From the NCBI GenBank assembly GCA_903866485.1, contig CAIPNT010000113.1:1-12930 (forward strand): 12,930 nucleotides of DNA. The letters are read 5' to 3'. The notes below the pieces were generated by a model. It had not been told where the DNA came from, ran no database searches, and saw only the letters and a program-made list of their open reading frames with translations. Positions 1-6,452 of the stretch are shown here, one piece after another (the first letter of the stretch is position 1; the number at the start of each line of letters is the position of its first letter). This DNA comes from an uncultured Micrococcales bacterium. GTDB taxonomy: Bacteria > Actinomycetota > Actinomycetes > Actinomycetales > Microbacteriaceae. The position numbers and the translations under genes are program-made.

Positions 1-143
1 CCAAGGAATTGGTGCTTGGTTCCGCGACGAGCAAGAGCGAGGGCAACGTTGGCGTTGGCCCCTCCGACCACTGCGTTGAAAGCCCCGGCCTGGTAGCGGT
101 TTTCGATTAGGTCGATTAGGGCTTCGCCGATTACAAGAATCAT
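1..143 (-). CDS. PfkB-family sugar kinase (fructokinase/ribokinase-like), N-terminal fragment
   Basis: Only the first 47 codons are present; the gene runs off the left edge. The protein opens MILVIGEALIDLIEN, the usual first beta strand of PfkB-family kinases with the substrate-binding Asp after GEALID, and continues with GGANANVALALARRG at residues 28-42, which matches the PfkB N-terminal signature (GGxxxNxA). Kinases of this family phosphorylate fructose, ribose or related sugars with ATP in the cytoplasm. The ATG overlaps the stop of the upstream LacI-type regulator (TGATG on the minus strand, 145-141), so the two are almost certainly cotranscribed and translationally coupled. Together with the divergent sugar importer this suggests the kinase acts on the imported sugar. 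The ATP-binding C-terminal half is not visible, so the substrate cannot be assigned. Family assignment is firm; fructokinase is a preference only. Confidence 0.85.
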   Translation of the reverse strand, partial: MILVIGEALIDLIENRYQAGAFNAVVGGANANVALALARRGTKHQFL

Positions 144-1237
144 CAGTAGTTCTCCGGTTCGTTTTCTGGGTACATAACAAGGTTAGCGACTGAGCCGCGG
201 GCGATAAGTTCGGTAGGCAAAACTATTTTTTCGGGCTTCTGGCCGGGCGAAGCTATTTCGGCTAGAAGTTTCTCCACGGCGATTGAACCCAAGTCTTCGA
301 CCGGGCGGGCAACCACCGTGATGCCCGGCGCCATCGCCGCTGCCCATTGTGAATCATCGACAGTGATTAGTGAAATATCTTTTCCGATGACTAGCCGACG
401 ATTGCCTGCAGTCTTGAGCAAAGCGAGCGCCATGTCGTTGTTTGAGGTGAGAATCACGGATGGGGCCTTGGGTTGGTCAAGCAAATTGGCAACGGCTTGG
501 TCTGAATCTTTTGGATTGTCTTCACAGAACATCCAGCTCTGCTGCCTTGCCTTAATGCCCAGGTCTGCGCAACCGCTTAGAAAGCCATTGATTCGGTCTT
601 CAACAGTTGAAATCAGCAGTGCGGGCCGGTCGGTCGAATGGCCATATTTGCCTTCAGCGGCAATTAGAAAACCAAAGCGGCGGTGACCAAGAGCGTGAGC
701 ATGACGCACCGCGGCGTCGGCGCCCGAGAAGTCATCAGTGGTGACGGTGGTTGCATTAACACCCTCGACTCTGCGGTCAATTAGCACCAGTGGTTTGCCG
801 CTGGTCTGGATGGATGCAAGGTGGTCGTGCACCGCAGAGGTGGAAGGCACGACGACAAGTCCGTCTACTTGTTTCTCTAGCAGGGTTTCGATGGCTGCTC
901 TTTCGGCGGAAATATCTTCGTCGGTGTTGGTGATCAGCACCTGGTATCCGTTGGCTTTAGCGGCGTCGACGATGGCCTTGGTGGCGCGGTCGAAAAAGGC
1001 GTTGGTGAAGTCGGCAACAATAACGAGACCGATGGTTCGAGTGCGACCCTGACGCATTGCTCGGGCCACTTCGTTGGGACGATAGCCAAGTTCTTCGGCC
1101 GCCCGTCGCACCTGCAAGACGGTTGACTCGGCGATGCGACCGTAGCCGCCCATCGCGCGTGAAGCAGTTGCGCGAGAAACACCGGCGCGTTCGGCAACGT
1201 CAATGATGGTGGGTGCTGATGACTTCTTGATCGCCAT
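143..1237 (-). CDS. LacI-family transcriptional repressor
   Basis: 364 residues, the normal LacI-family length. Residues 10-29 form the HTH (TIIDVAERAGVSRATASRAM), followed by the hinge helix around YRPNEVARAM (52-61) and then a periplasmic-binding-protein-like effector domain starting at RTIGLVIVADFTNAFF. The hinge has Met61 where most family members have the minor-groove-inserting Leu. The ATG at 1237 is chosen because AAAGG lies 8 nt upstream and the protein then starts directly before the HTH. An earlier in-frame ATG at 1357 would add 40 unrelated residues and run through the operator. The gene is divergent from a CUT2 sugar importer and overlaps the sugar-kinase start, the classical layout of a local sugar-responsive repressor. 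A palindromic operator with central CG lies at 1337-1358. The effector is inferred to be the transported sugar or its phosphate. Confidence 0.93.
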   Translation of the reverse strand: MAIKKSSAPTIIDVAERAGVSRATASRAMGGYGRIAESTVLQVRRAAEELGYRPNEVARAMRQGRTRTIGLVIVADFTNAFFDRATKAIVDAAKANGYQVLITNTDEDISAERAAIETLLEKQVDGLVVVPSTSAVHDHLASIQTSGKPLVLIDRRVEGVNATTVTTDDFSGADAAVRHAHALGHRRFGFLIAAEGKYGHSTDRPALLISTVEDRINGFLSGCADLGIKARQQSWMFCEDNPKDSDQAVANLLDQPKAPSVILTSNNDMALALLKTAGNRRLVIGKDISLITVDDSQWAAAMAPGITVVARPVEDLGSIAVEKLLAEIASPGQKPEKIVLPTELIARGSVANLVMYPENEPENY

Positions 1238-1295
1238 GTGAAGTGCCTTTCGCTTGTTGGACAACAAATTCGTGACAAAACCGTTACCTGCAAAA

Positions 1296-1323
1296 GTTGT
1301 ATGTAAAGGCTTTCGGCTGTAAA
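1296..1323 (-). promoter_or_regulatory. Candidate promoter for the LacI-type repressor and kinase
   Basis: On the minus strand TTTACA (1323-1318, 5 of 6 to the -35 consensus) is separated by 16 bp from TACAAC (1301-1296, 4 of 6 to the -10 consensus). Transcription would start near 1289, giving a leader of about 50 nt that contains the AAAGG ribosome binding site. The promoter lies 14 bp from the operator at 1337-1358, so autoregulation is plausible. The assignment is by consensus only. Confidence 0.4.
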
Positions 1324-1325
1324 GA
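1297..1325 (+). promoter_or_regulatory. Weak candidate promoter for the sugar importer
   Basis: TTGTAT (1297-1302) and TAAAGA (1320-1325) are spaced by 17 bp and would place the start near 1332, immediately before the LacI-type operator. Both hexamers match the consensus poorly (about 3 of 6 each), and the elements overlap the opposing repressor promoter. The position relative to the operator is the best argument for it. Confidence 0.28.
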
Positions 1326-1336
1326 TTGTAGCAAGG

Positions 1337-1358
1337 TTTGTGAGAACGTTCTCGCAAA
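1337..1358. promoter_or_regulatory. LacI-family operator
   Basis: The core GAGAACGTTCTC (1342-1353) is a perfect 12-bp palindrome with a central CG, the hallmark of LacI-family operators. With flanks the symmetry covers 22 bp with a single mismatched pair (TTTG on the left, CAAA on the right). It lies between the divergent repressor and importer genes, 33 bp upstream of the binding-protein ATG, where a bound repressor would block transcription initiation or early elongation. A further CTCACAAA at 1360-1367 is an exact inverted copy of the left half-site TTTGTGAG at 1337-1344, so a third half-site may be present. Confidence 0.8.
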
Positions 1359-1390
1359 TCTCACAAAAATCACTTACAAGGAGATTCCAC

Positions 1391-2380
1391 ATGAAGCGCA
1401 CCACTAAGGCTCTTGCAGTTGTTTCAGCTGCAGCTCTAGCGCTAACTGGCGTTGCAACTCTTGCAACCCCAGCAAACGCTGCAAAGAAGATCAACATTGC
1501 ATTCGTTATGGGTGCAGTTAACGACCCATTCTTCAACGCAATGAAGGTCGGCGCCACCGCTGAAGCAAAGGCAGAGGGCGTAAACCTACTTTGGAAGGGC
1601 GACGCTCAGTACTCAGCAGCAACCCAGATTCCAGTAGCTCAGACCGTAATCGCTGGTCTATCAAAGGGTGACGGTCTAGTACTTATCCCAACCGACCCAG
1701 CTCTTCAGGCGCTAAACGACCAGGCTGCTGCAAAGGGCATCGCAGTTGCAAACGTTGACACCCAGGTTCCAAACCTTTCAAAGGTTGTAATCCAGATCAC
1801 TGGTGACAACGCTGACGGTGGCGCAAAGGCTGCTGCTGCAATCGCAAAGGCCATCGGCTACAAGGCTGGCTCAACCTACGAAGTAGTAGTAGGTCTAACC
1901 TCAGCAACCGCAACCACCAACGTTGCTCGTCTAGAGGGCTTCAAGGCTGCAGTTGCTAAGTCATACCCTGGCATCCAGATCAAGGACGTTGCTTACTCAG
2001 CTTCGAACTCACAGACCGCTGACGCTAACGTTGCTGGCTGGTTGTCAAAGTACCCAAACCTAAAGGGTATCTTCGCGATTGACGGCACCAACGCTTCAGG
2101 TGCAGCTGCTGCACTTCAGGCTAAGGGCCTAACCGGCAAGATCGCTCTAGTTGGTTACGACGCTTACCCAGCTAACGTTGCTCTAATCAAGTCAGGTGTA
2201 TTCACCGCTCTTATCGCTCAGGACCCAGCCGCTGAGGCTCGCCTAGCAATCAAGACCCTGGTTGCAAACATCAAGAAGGGCACCAAGCCAGCTAAGAAGA
2301 GCGTTGTTATCCCTAACGTTGCTCTAACCTCAGCTACCTCGGCTGCTGACCTAGCAAAGTACACCTACAAGACCAACTAA
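1391..2380 (+). CDS. CUT2-type sugar ABC transporter, substrate-binding protein
   Basis: 329 residues. A Sec signal peptide (residues 1-31: basic MKRTTK start, hydrophobic core, TPANA cleavage motif) precedes a Peripla_BP_4 / ribose-binding-like fold beginning KKINIAFVMGAVNDPFFNAM. Typical motifs follow: ITGDNADGG, AIDGTNASGAAAAL, ALVGYDAY and LIAQDP. The ATG at 1391 is chosen over an earlier in-frame ATG at 1340 because AAGGAGA lies 6 nt upstream and the earlier start lies inside the operator. It captures an extracellular sugar for the permease and ATPase encoded next. Oddly, the position where a lipoprotein Cys would be expected reads LTGV, so the protein appears not to be lipid-anchored. 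Leu is encoded mainly by CTA and CTT, as in rplL, suggesting strong expression. Resemblance to FrcB/RbsB is general; the sugar is not assigned. Confidence 0.93.
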   Translation: MKRTTKALAVVSAAALALTGVATLATPANAAKKINIAFVMGAVNDPFFNAMKVGATAEAKAEGVNLLWKGDAQYSAATQIPVAQTVIAGLSKGDGLVLIPTDPALQALNDQAAAKGIAVANVDTQVPNLSKVVIQITGDNADGGAKAAAAIAKAIGYKAGSTYEVVVGLTSATATTNVARLEGFKAAVAKSYPGIQIKDVAYSASNSQTADANVAGWLSKYPNLKGIFAIDGTNASGAAAALQAKGLTGKIALVGYDAYPANVALIKSGVFTALIAQDPAAEARLAIKTLVANIKKGTKPAKKSVVIPNVALTSATSAADLAKYTYKTN

Positions 2381-2400
2381 TTTCGGTCTGACAAAACACT

Positions 2401-2420
2401 GGTTTGAGTCAAATCAAACC
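2401..2420 (+). terminator. Intra-operon hairpin between binding protein and permease
   Basis: GGTTTGA (2401-2407) and TCAAACC (2414-2420) form a perfect 7-bp stem with a 6-nt loop in the 67-bp gap after the binding-protein stop. There is no T-tract, so this is more likely an mRNA-stabilising or processing hairpin that lets the binding protein be made in excess over the membrane parts than a full terminator. Confidence 0.5.
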
Positions 2421-2447
2421 GACAAGAAAACAACAAAAAGGTAAAAA

Positions 2448-3503
2448 ATGACCGACAGCAATCAGGCATCTGCATTCAAAGAGCAGACCCCGTTCAGAGC
2501 AAAGATTTCAAGTCTTTTCTCCAACCAGAGCGTGGTTCTTGTTATCACTCTTATCGTCCTTGGAGCATTCTTCCAATGGGGATCAGAAGGTACGTTCTTG
2601 CACATGGACCTACTCGGAACAATCATGGACCAGTGGGGCTCCTACATCCTGATTGCTGTCGGTCAACTCTTTGTGGTTATCACCGGTGGAATCGACCTTT
2701 CGGTCGGTTCCACCGTGAGCCTCAGCTCTGTAGTGGCCGGATGGTTCGTTGTGCAGCAGATGCACAAGGGTCCTGAGGTTACCGGCGGAGCAGCAATTCC
2801 ATACATCCTGTTGATCGCTCTAATCTGTTTGCTAGTAGGCCTTGTTGTTGGCCTCGTGAACTCGTGGTTGATCAACCAGCTAAAGATTGTTCCGTTCATC
2901 GCCACCCTGGCAACAATGGGTGCGTCAAACGGTATCGCCGTCATGATCTCGGTCGGTATGCCACTTCAAGGCCCGAACGACTGGGACCTGGGCAACCCTT
3001 GGAAGATTGGTGACTTCACCCTTCCGTTCTCAACCATGGTGCTAGCAGCAACCTTCATCACCGCAGTTGTCGGTCTGTTCTTGCACAAGTCGCGCTTCGG
3101 CCTACACACCTATGCACTCGGTTCAAATGCCTTCGCTACCCGTGGTGCCGGTATTAGCGTTCAGAAGCAGGTCGTCAAGGTCTACATGCTTTCTGGCGGT
3201 CTGGCCGGTCTAGCCGGCGCCTACTCATACGTTCGTCTAGGCGCGGGTTCAAACACCTCGGGTATGGGCATGGAGCTATATGCAATCGCCGCCGTAGTTA
3301 TCGGTGGTGCATCTCTTATGGGTGGTGTCGGCCGCATCATCGGCATCTGCCTCGGAACCTTGGTTCTTTTCGTAGTTCAGTCGGGTCTCTTGACCATGAC
3401 CGTGGTTCAGGTAAGCCCTGACCTAAAGCAGGTAATCGTTGCAATCCTGATCGCATCAGCTGTTGCGGTTCAAACATTGCAGAACAAGAACGGACGCAAA
3501 TAA
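2448..3503 (+). CDS. CUT2-type sugar ABC transporter, permease
   Basis: 351 residues, the usual size for an RbsC/FrcC-type permease. About eight to ten hydrophobic segments are visible, with a cytoplasmic N-terminus of roughly 27 residues. GGIDLSVGS at residues 80-88 is the strongly conserved motif of this permease family (BPD_transp_2), and VIGGASLMGG near 284-293 is the conserved cytoplasmic loop that contacts the ATPase. The start ATG follows an AAAAAGG ribosome binding site. The gene lies 67 bp downstream of the binding protein and overlaps the ATPase start by one base (TAATG at 3501-3505), so both membrane components should be translationally coupled. It forms the membrane channel, most likely as a homodimer, since only one permease gene is present. 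Confidence 0.93.
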   Translation: MTDSNQASAFKEQTPFRAKISSLFSNQSVVLVITLIVLGAFFQWGSEGTFLHMDLLGTIMDQWGSYILIAVGQLFVVITGGIDLSVGSTVSLSSVVAGWFVVQQMHKGPEVTGGAAIPYILLIALICLLVGLVVGLVNSWLINQLKIVPFIATLATMGASNGIAVMISVGMPLQGPNDWDLGNPWKIGDFTLPFSTMVLAATFITAVVGLFLHKSRFGLHTYALGSNAFATRGAGISVQKQVVKVYMLSGGLAGLAGAYSYVRLGAGSNTSGMGMELYAIAAVVIGGASLMGGVGRIIGICLGTLVLFVVQSGLLTMTVVQVSPDLKQVIVAILIASAVAVQTLQNKNGRK

Positions 3504-4276
3504 TGACCGGTGAAGTTGTATACGAAATCAAAAACGCGTCAAAGCGATATGGCTCGGTAATTGCCCTTGATGGTGCAAGCCTAAAGATTCACGCCGGTGA
3601 AGTTGTCGGCCTCGTTGGTGACAACGGTGCCGGCAAGTCAACCCTGGTCAAGGTGCTTTCGGGTGCCCACCAGCCAGACGGCGGCCAGATGTTTCTTGAT
3701 GGCAAAGAAGTTCGCTGGGACTCACCTCGTCAGGCCCTAGAGGCTGGCGTCGAGACTCTCTATCAAGACTCGGGTCTTGCACCACATCTAACCGTTTCGC
3801 AGAACGTATTTTTGGGTCGAGAAGTCACCGTCAAGGGCATCCTTGGCTGGATGGGTTTCTTGAATAAGAAGAAGATGGAGCACGACGCACACCGTGATCT
3901 AGAGGCTGTCGGCATCGCTGTGCCTGCCTCGAACCGCGCTGTATCTCAGCTATCTGGTGGTCAGCGTCAGGCTGTGGCAATCGGTCGCGCGGTTGCTTGG
4001 GCTCAGAAGGTCATCATCCTCGATGAGCCAACCAACCACCTTGGCGCTCGTCAGGCCAACGAGGTGCTAAACATCATCCGCAACGCAAAAGCTAAGGGTC
4101 TGGGAGTCATCTTCATCTCACATACCCTTCCGCACGTGCTCGAGGTGACCGACCGCATCGTGGTTCTTCGCCTCGGTCGCATCGTCAAGGATGCCCCAAC
4201 CTCAGACTTCAACGGTGACACACTGATCGGAACCATTACCGGAACCATCCAGACCATCAAGGTTGAAGGCGACTAA
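3503..4276 (+). CDS. CUT2-type sugar ABC transporter, single-domain ATPase (FrcA-like)
   Basis: 257 residues with one nucleotide-binding domain, unlike the roughly 500-residue tandem ATPases (RbsA, XylG) usual in CUT2 systems, and like FrcA. Walker A is GDNGAGKST (39-47), the Q-loop Gln is Q88 (LYQD), the signature is LSGGQ (150-154), Walker B ends with D174-E175 (VIILDEP) and the switch His is H207 (ISH). All catalytic residues are therefore present. After Walker B the sequence reads TNHLG where relatives often have TAALG. The ATG overlaps the permease stop (TAATG). It presumably works as a homodimer driving sugar import through the neighbouring permease. The single-domain architecture plus a PfkB kinase nearby favours a fructose system, but other sugars are possible. 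Confidence 0.93.
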   Translation: MTGEVVYEIKNASKRYGSVIALDGASLKIHAGEVVGLVGDNGAGKSTLVKVLSGAHQPDGGQMFLDGKEVRWDSPRQALEAGVETLYQDSGLAPHLTVSQNVFLGREVTVKGILGWMGFLNKKKMEHDAHRDLEAVGIAVPASNRAVSQLSGGQRQAVAIGRAVAWAQKVIILDEPTNHLGARQANEVLNIIRNAKAKGLGVIFISHTLPHVLEVTDRIVVLRLGRIVKDAPTSDFNGDTLIGTITGTIQTIKVEGD

Positions 4277-4292
4277 TCACCAAATCCCTTTC

Positions 4293-4333
4293 AATGAAGC
4301 GACCCGCAGCCTTTTGTTGCGGGTCGCTTCATT
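4293..4333 (+). terminator. Hairpin terminator after the sugar importer operon
   Basis: AATGAAGCGACCCGCA (4293-4308) and its exact reverse complement (4318-4333) form a perfect 16-bp stem with a 9-nt loop, 16 bp after the ATPase stop. There is no T-tract on the plus strand, so termination would be of the hairpin-only kind or the structure mainly protects the mRNA 3' end. Its right arm abuts the candidate -10 of the next gene. Confidence 0.72.
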
Positions 4334-4338
4334 AGGCT
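4333..4338 (+). promoter_or_regulatory. Candidate -10 element for a leaderless transcript
   Basis: TAGGCT fits the actinobacterial -10 pattern TANNNT and ends 6 bp before the ATG of the membrane-protein gene. No Shine-Dalgarno sequence is visible there. This spacing is what is expected when the mRNA begins at or next to the start codon. No good -35 is seen because the upstream sequence is the terminator hairpin. This is an inference from position and pattern. Confidence 0.4.
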
Positions 4339-4344
4339 TGACCC

Positions 4345-5397
4345 ATGGGAAAAATCACGCAACTTCAGAAGGCAATCGCACTGCCGCTCATCGGTGAGGT
4401 TTGGGCTTGGCTCTGTTTCGTCGCAGCTATGTTTTTCGACATCGTTCAGAACCAAATGAACGCTGGCACCGTCATGAATAACGACGTCCAAGAGGTTCGC
4501 CTCAGCAGTTACCTTTATCTTTTGGCGATCGCAGGGTTTTCTTTTGCGGCACTCGCCGGTCAGCGCATAGCCGTGAGTGCCCGTGCCGAACTCGGTGAGG
4601 GGCACACCCTCGCTCGCGCTGCTCACCGTTTCGGAAACTTTACCGTGGTTCTCGGCCTGGCCTTCGGCGTTATCTATGCGTTCACACAATTCATCCAGGG
4701 ATTCGGTTTCGGTGTTGGCGGCGATGCACTCATCTTCAAGCTGCTGAATGTATACCTGCCGATTCTGCTTTCGACTGCCATGGTGGTCACAGTGATTTTG
4801 CGGGCATTTGTATTCAGCGCAGCGACCGTTGTCGAAGGCAAAAAGATCAAGCAAGGTCTCACTGAAACGCAGAGGGCCCTTGCGCTCGGCTATGCAATGC
4901 CAATCTTGAGCACAGCGTTCGCGGTGATTTTGGGGCTAGCAGTTTTTGATGCCACCCACACAACCCTTCAGATATGGGTCTGGGTGTTGATTCAGGTGAT
5001 TGTGGTTGGCGGCGTGATTCAGGGAACTCGATTTGCCGCAAAGGCCAAGGCGGGCAAACCAAAACCACCTCGAGAGCGCAGGGCTTTGGCAGCCGGAGCT
5101 GCGATGCTCAACTATGTTCTCTCAGTCGTGTTTGCTGCACTGGTGTCAATAATGGCTTTTGCCTTTGGTGCTGGCGCGGTAAGTAACCTCGAAATTTATG
5201 CCACCTATGACCCAAATGGCAATGTGCTCGTTGCGACGCACTTTCAAGCTGTTTCGTTTGACTGGCTTGTCAACTCACTTTTGCCCGCGCTGGTGTTGCT
5301 TGCCGTTGCCGTCGTTGGAGTGTTTTGGACCATGAATGCCCGCAATGTCGAGCCGAATCCCGAGACAAACATCGAAAGAGTCGAGGTAGGCGCTTGA
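4345..5397 (+). CDS. Multi-pass integral membrane protein of unknown function
   Basis: 350 residues with about eight predicted transmembrane segments (approximately 15-35, 53-75, 96-118, 133-157, 181-201, 208-228, 249-277 and 306-329). A basic, proline-containing cytoplasmic loop lies at 231-247 (KAKAGKPKPPRERR), a soluble stretch at 281-303 and a short hydrophilic C-terminus. No catalytic motif or known transporter signature was recognised. The start at 4345 has no ribosome binding site, but a TAGGCT -10 element lies 6 bp upstream, suggesting leaderless translation. The stop overlaps the TTG start of the following HAD-type gene, so the two form an operon, although the domains give no functional link. 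Codon use is mixed, without the CTA preference of the strongly expressed neighbours. Confidence 0.85.
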   Translation: MGKITQLQKAIALPLIGEVWAWLCFVAAMFFDIVQNQMNAGTVMNNDVQEVRLSSYLYLLAIAGFSFAALAGQRIAVSARAELGEGHTLARAAHRFGNFTVVLGLAFGVIYAFTQFIQGFGFGVGGDALIFKLLNVYLPILLSTAMVVTVILRAFVFSAATVVEGKKIKQGLTETQRALALGYAMPILSTAFAVILGLAVFDATHTTLQIWVWVLIQVIVVGGVIQGTRFAAKAKAGKPKPPRERRALAAGAAMLNYVLSVVFAALVSIMAFAFGAGAVSNLEIYATYDPNGNVLVATHFQAVSFDWLVNSLLPALVLLAVAVVGVFWTMNARNVEPNPETNIERVEVGA

Positions 5398-6041
5398 AAT
5401 ATTTCGCCAGCGGATTGTTATTTGACAACGATGGCGTTCTCGTAGATTCGCACTCGGCCTCGCTTGCCGCATGGAGTCTTTGGGCCAGCGAATTCGCGCC
5501 AACGGCAAATTGGAACGACCCAGCAAACGCAGGTCAGCGAGCCGAAGATCTGGTTCGTCGATGGATTGCCTCGCCCGAACTATTCGAGCAGGCAAATGAT
5601 CGAATAAACCAGCTAGAACAAGACACCGCTCACCAAACCGTGGCGCTCGCCGGAGCGGTCGAGCTGTTGAAATCGCTAGCTGATGGACAATGGACTGTCT
5701 GCACTTCGGCCAACACCAATCTGGGTCGGGCCCGTCTCGAGGCGGCCGGCCTGCCGGTGCCAAGCCAGCTGGTGACCGCGAATCATGTGCAGCGCGGCAA
5801 ACCGCACCCAGACCCTTATTTGCTCGGTGCCGAACGCCTGGGGTTTGACCCTGCCGACTGTGTGGTCTTCGAGGATGCCGCCGCCGGTGCCCAGGCCGCG
5901 ATCGAAGCGGGCGTGGGCCTTGTGGTTGGCGTCTCAGAATTTGCGTTGGCCACGGATGCCGACATCGTGGTTAGAGATCTCACCGGAATAACTTTCGACG
6001 GCGAAGTATTGTTGATTCCAGACAAGAACCGCCTTCGGTAG
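5394..6041 (+). CDS. HAD-superfamily sugar-phosphate phosphatase-like protein
   Basis: 215 residues, typical for the beta-phosphoglucomutase/sugar-phosphatase branch (subfamily I) of HAD enzymes. Motif I is FDNDGVLVDS with the nucleophile D11 and acid D13, motif II is CTSAN (T104-S105), motif III is the Lys of RGKPHPDP (K136) and motif IV is VVFEDAAAG (E160-D161). The alpha-helical cap lies between motifs I and II. The TTG at 5394 is chosen because GAGGTAGG lies just upstream and the protein then begins close to motif I. It overlaps the previous gene's stop by three bases. An ATG at 5325 would add 23 residues of out-of-frame membrane-protein sequence. Likely a cytoplasmic phosphatase acting on a small sugar phosphate; a mutase cannot be excluded. 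Confidence 0.88.
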   Translation: MKYFASGLLFDNDGVLVDSHSASLAAWSLWASEFAPTANWNDPANAGQRAEDLVRRWIASPELFEQANDRINQLEQDTAHQTVALAGAVELLKSLADGQWTVCTSANTNLGRARLEAAGLPVPSQLVTANHVQRGKPHPDPYLLGAERLGFDPADCVVFEDAAAGAQAAIEAGVGLVVGVSEFALATDADIVVRDLTGITFDGEVLLIPDKNRLR

Positions 6042-6117
6042 GTCGGGGCGAGGCGGAAAGCTATTCCGACTCGGCGACCGCACCCACCTCTGGTGTCTCA
6101 AAACAAAGGAGCTATTC

Positions 6118-6366
6118 ATGGCCGAAGTTACCTATTTCGGTGCCGACTGGTGCGTCGACTGCCGTCGTTCAAAGGCGTTTTTGAACGCCAACAGTGTCGA
6201 GTTCGTTGAGAACAATGTAGAAGAAAGCGCCGAACTGGCTGCCAAGGCTGAGGCAATTGCCGGCCGAAAGAACATCCCGGTTATTCAATTTAAGGACGGC
6301 GCATTCTTGGTTGAGCCTTCAGACGCAGACCTAAAGGCTGCCCTGACAGAGCGCGGTTTGCTTTAG
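6118..6366 (+). CDS. Mycoredoxin/glutaredoxin-like redox protein
   Basis: 82 residues, a single thioredoxin-fold domain of glutaredoxin size. The active site is WCVDC (C12, C15) directly after the first strand (VTYFGAD), and IPV with the cis-Pro at P54 is the second hallmark of the fold. Actinobacteria use such proteins with mycothiol to reduce mixed disulfides; NrdH-type electron donation is the alternative. The start has an excellent AAAGGAG ribosome binding site. It lies 76 bp after the HAD-type gene and may share its transcript. A long imperfect hairpin follows the stop. Family confidence is high; the redox partner is not visible. Confidence 0.88.
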   Translation: MAEVTYFGADWCVDCRRSKAFLNANSVEFVENNVEESAELAAKAEAIAGRKNIPVIQFKDGAFLVEPSDADLKAALTERGLL

Positions 6367-6367
6367 G

Positions 6368-6418
6368 GGTTCTTTGTTTGGCCAAAGTTTTGAAATAGCC
6401 CTAGCCAAAATAAGAACC
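6368..6418 (+). terminator. Long imperfect hairpin after the mycoredoxin-like gene
   Basis: GGTTCTT (6368-6374) pairs with AAGAACC (6412-6418), and nested inside TTTGGC (6377-6382) pairs with GCCAAA (6404-6409), separated by a 2x2 mismatch. No T-tract follows. It probably marks the 3' end of the mycoredoxin transcript. The predicted -35 of the helicase promoter lies inside the right arm. Confidence 0.45.
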
Positions 6419-6430
6419 TTCAAGTAGGCT
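6402..6430 (+). promoter_or_regulatory. Predicted helicase promoter
   Basis: TAGCCA (6402-6407, 4 of 6 to TTGACA) and TAGGCT (6425-6430, TANNNT pattern) are spaced by 17 bp. Transcription would start near 6437, at the left end of the palindrome at 6437-6452, about 220 nt before the helicase ATG. The same TAGGCT hexamer appears before the gene at 4345. Consensus evidence only. Confidence 0.48.
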
Positions 6431-6436
6431 ATGAAG

Positions 6437-6452
6437 GTTACGAATTCGTAAC
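6437..6452. promoter_or_regulatory. Perfect 16-bp palindrome, candidate operator
   Basis: GTTACGAATTCGTAAC is a perfect palindrome positioned exactly at the predicted transcription start of the helicase gene. Its size and placement suit the binding site of a dimeric repressor. The regulator is not encoded visibly in this window. As RNA it could only form a hairpin with a very small loop, so a DNA site is the more natural reading. Confidence 0.5.

Noticed and set aside
1238..1357. N-terminal extension of the LacI-type repressor from an ATG at 1357
   Set aside because: It would translate through the operator and promoter region; the ATG at 1237 has a ribosome binding site and starts right before the HTH.
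1340..1390. Earlier in-frame ATG for the sugar-binding protein
   Set aside because: It lies inside the operator, has no ribosome binding site and would bury the signal peptide behind 17 extra residues.
5325..5393. ATG start for the HAD-type protein 23 codons upstream of the TTG
   Set aside because: The extra residues are membrane-protein gene sequence in another frame, and GAGGTAGG is placed for the TTG at 5394.
6054..6068. Small inverted repeat CGGAA/TTCCG before the mycoredoxin-like gene
   Set aside because: Only five base pairs with no T-tract; not distinguishable from chance.
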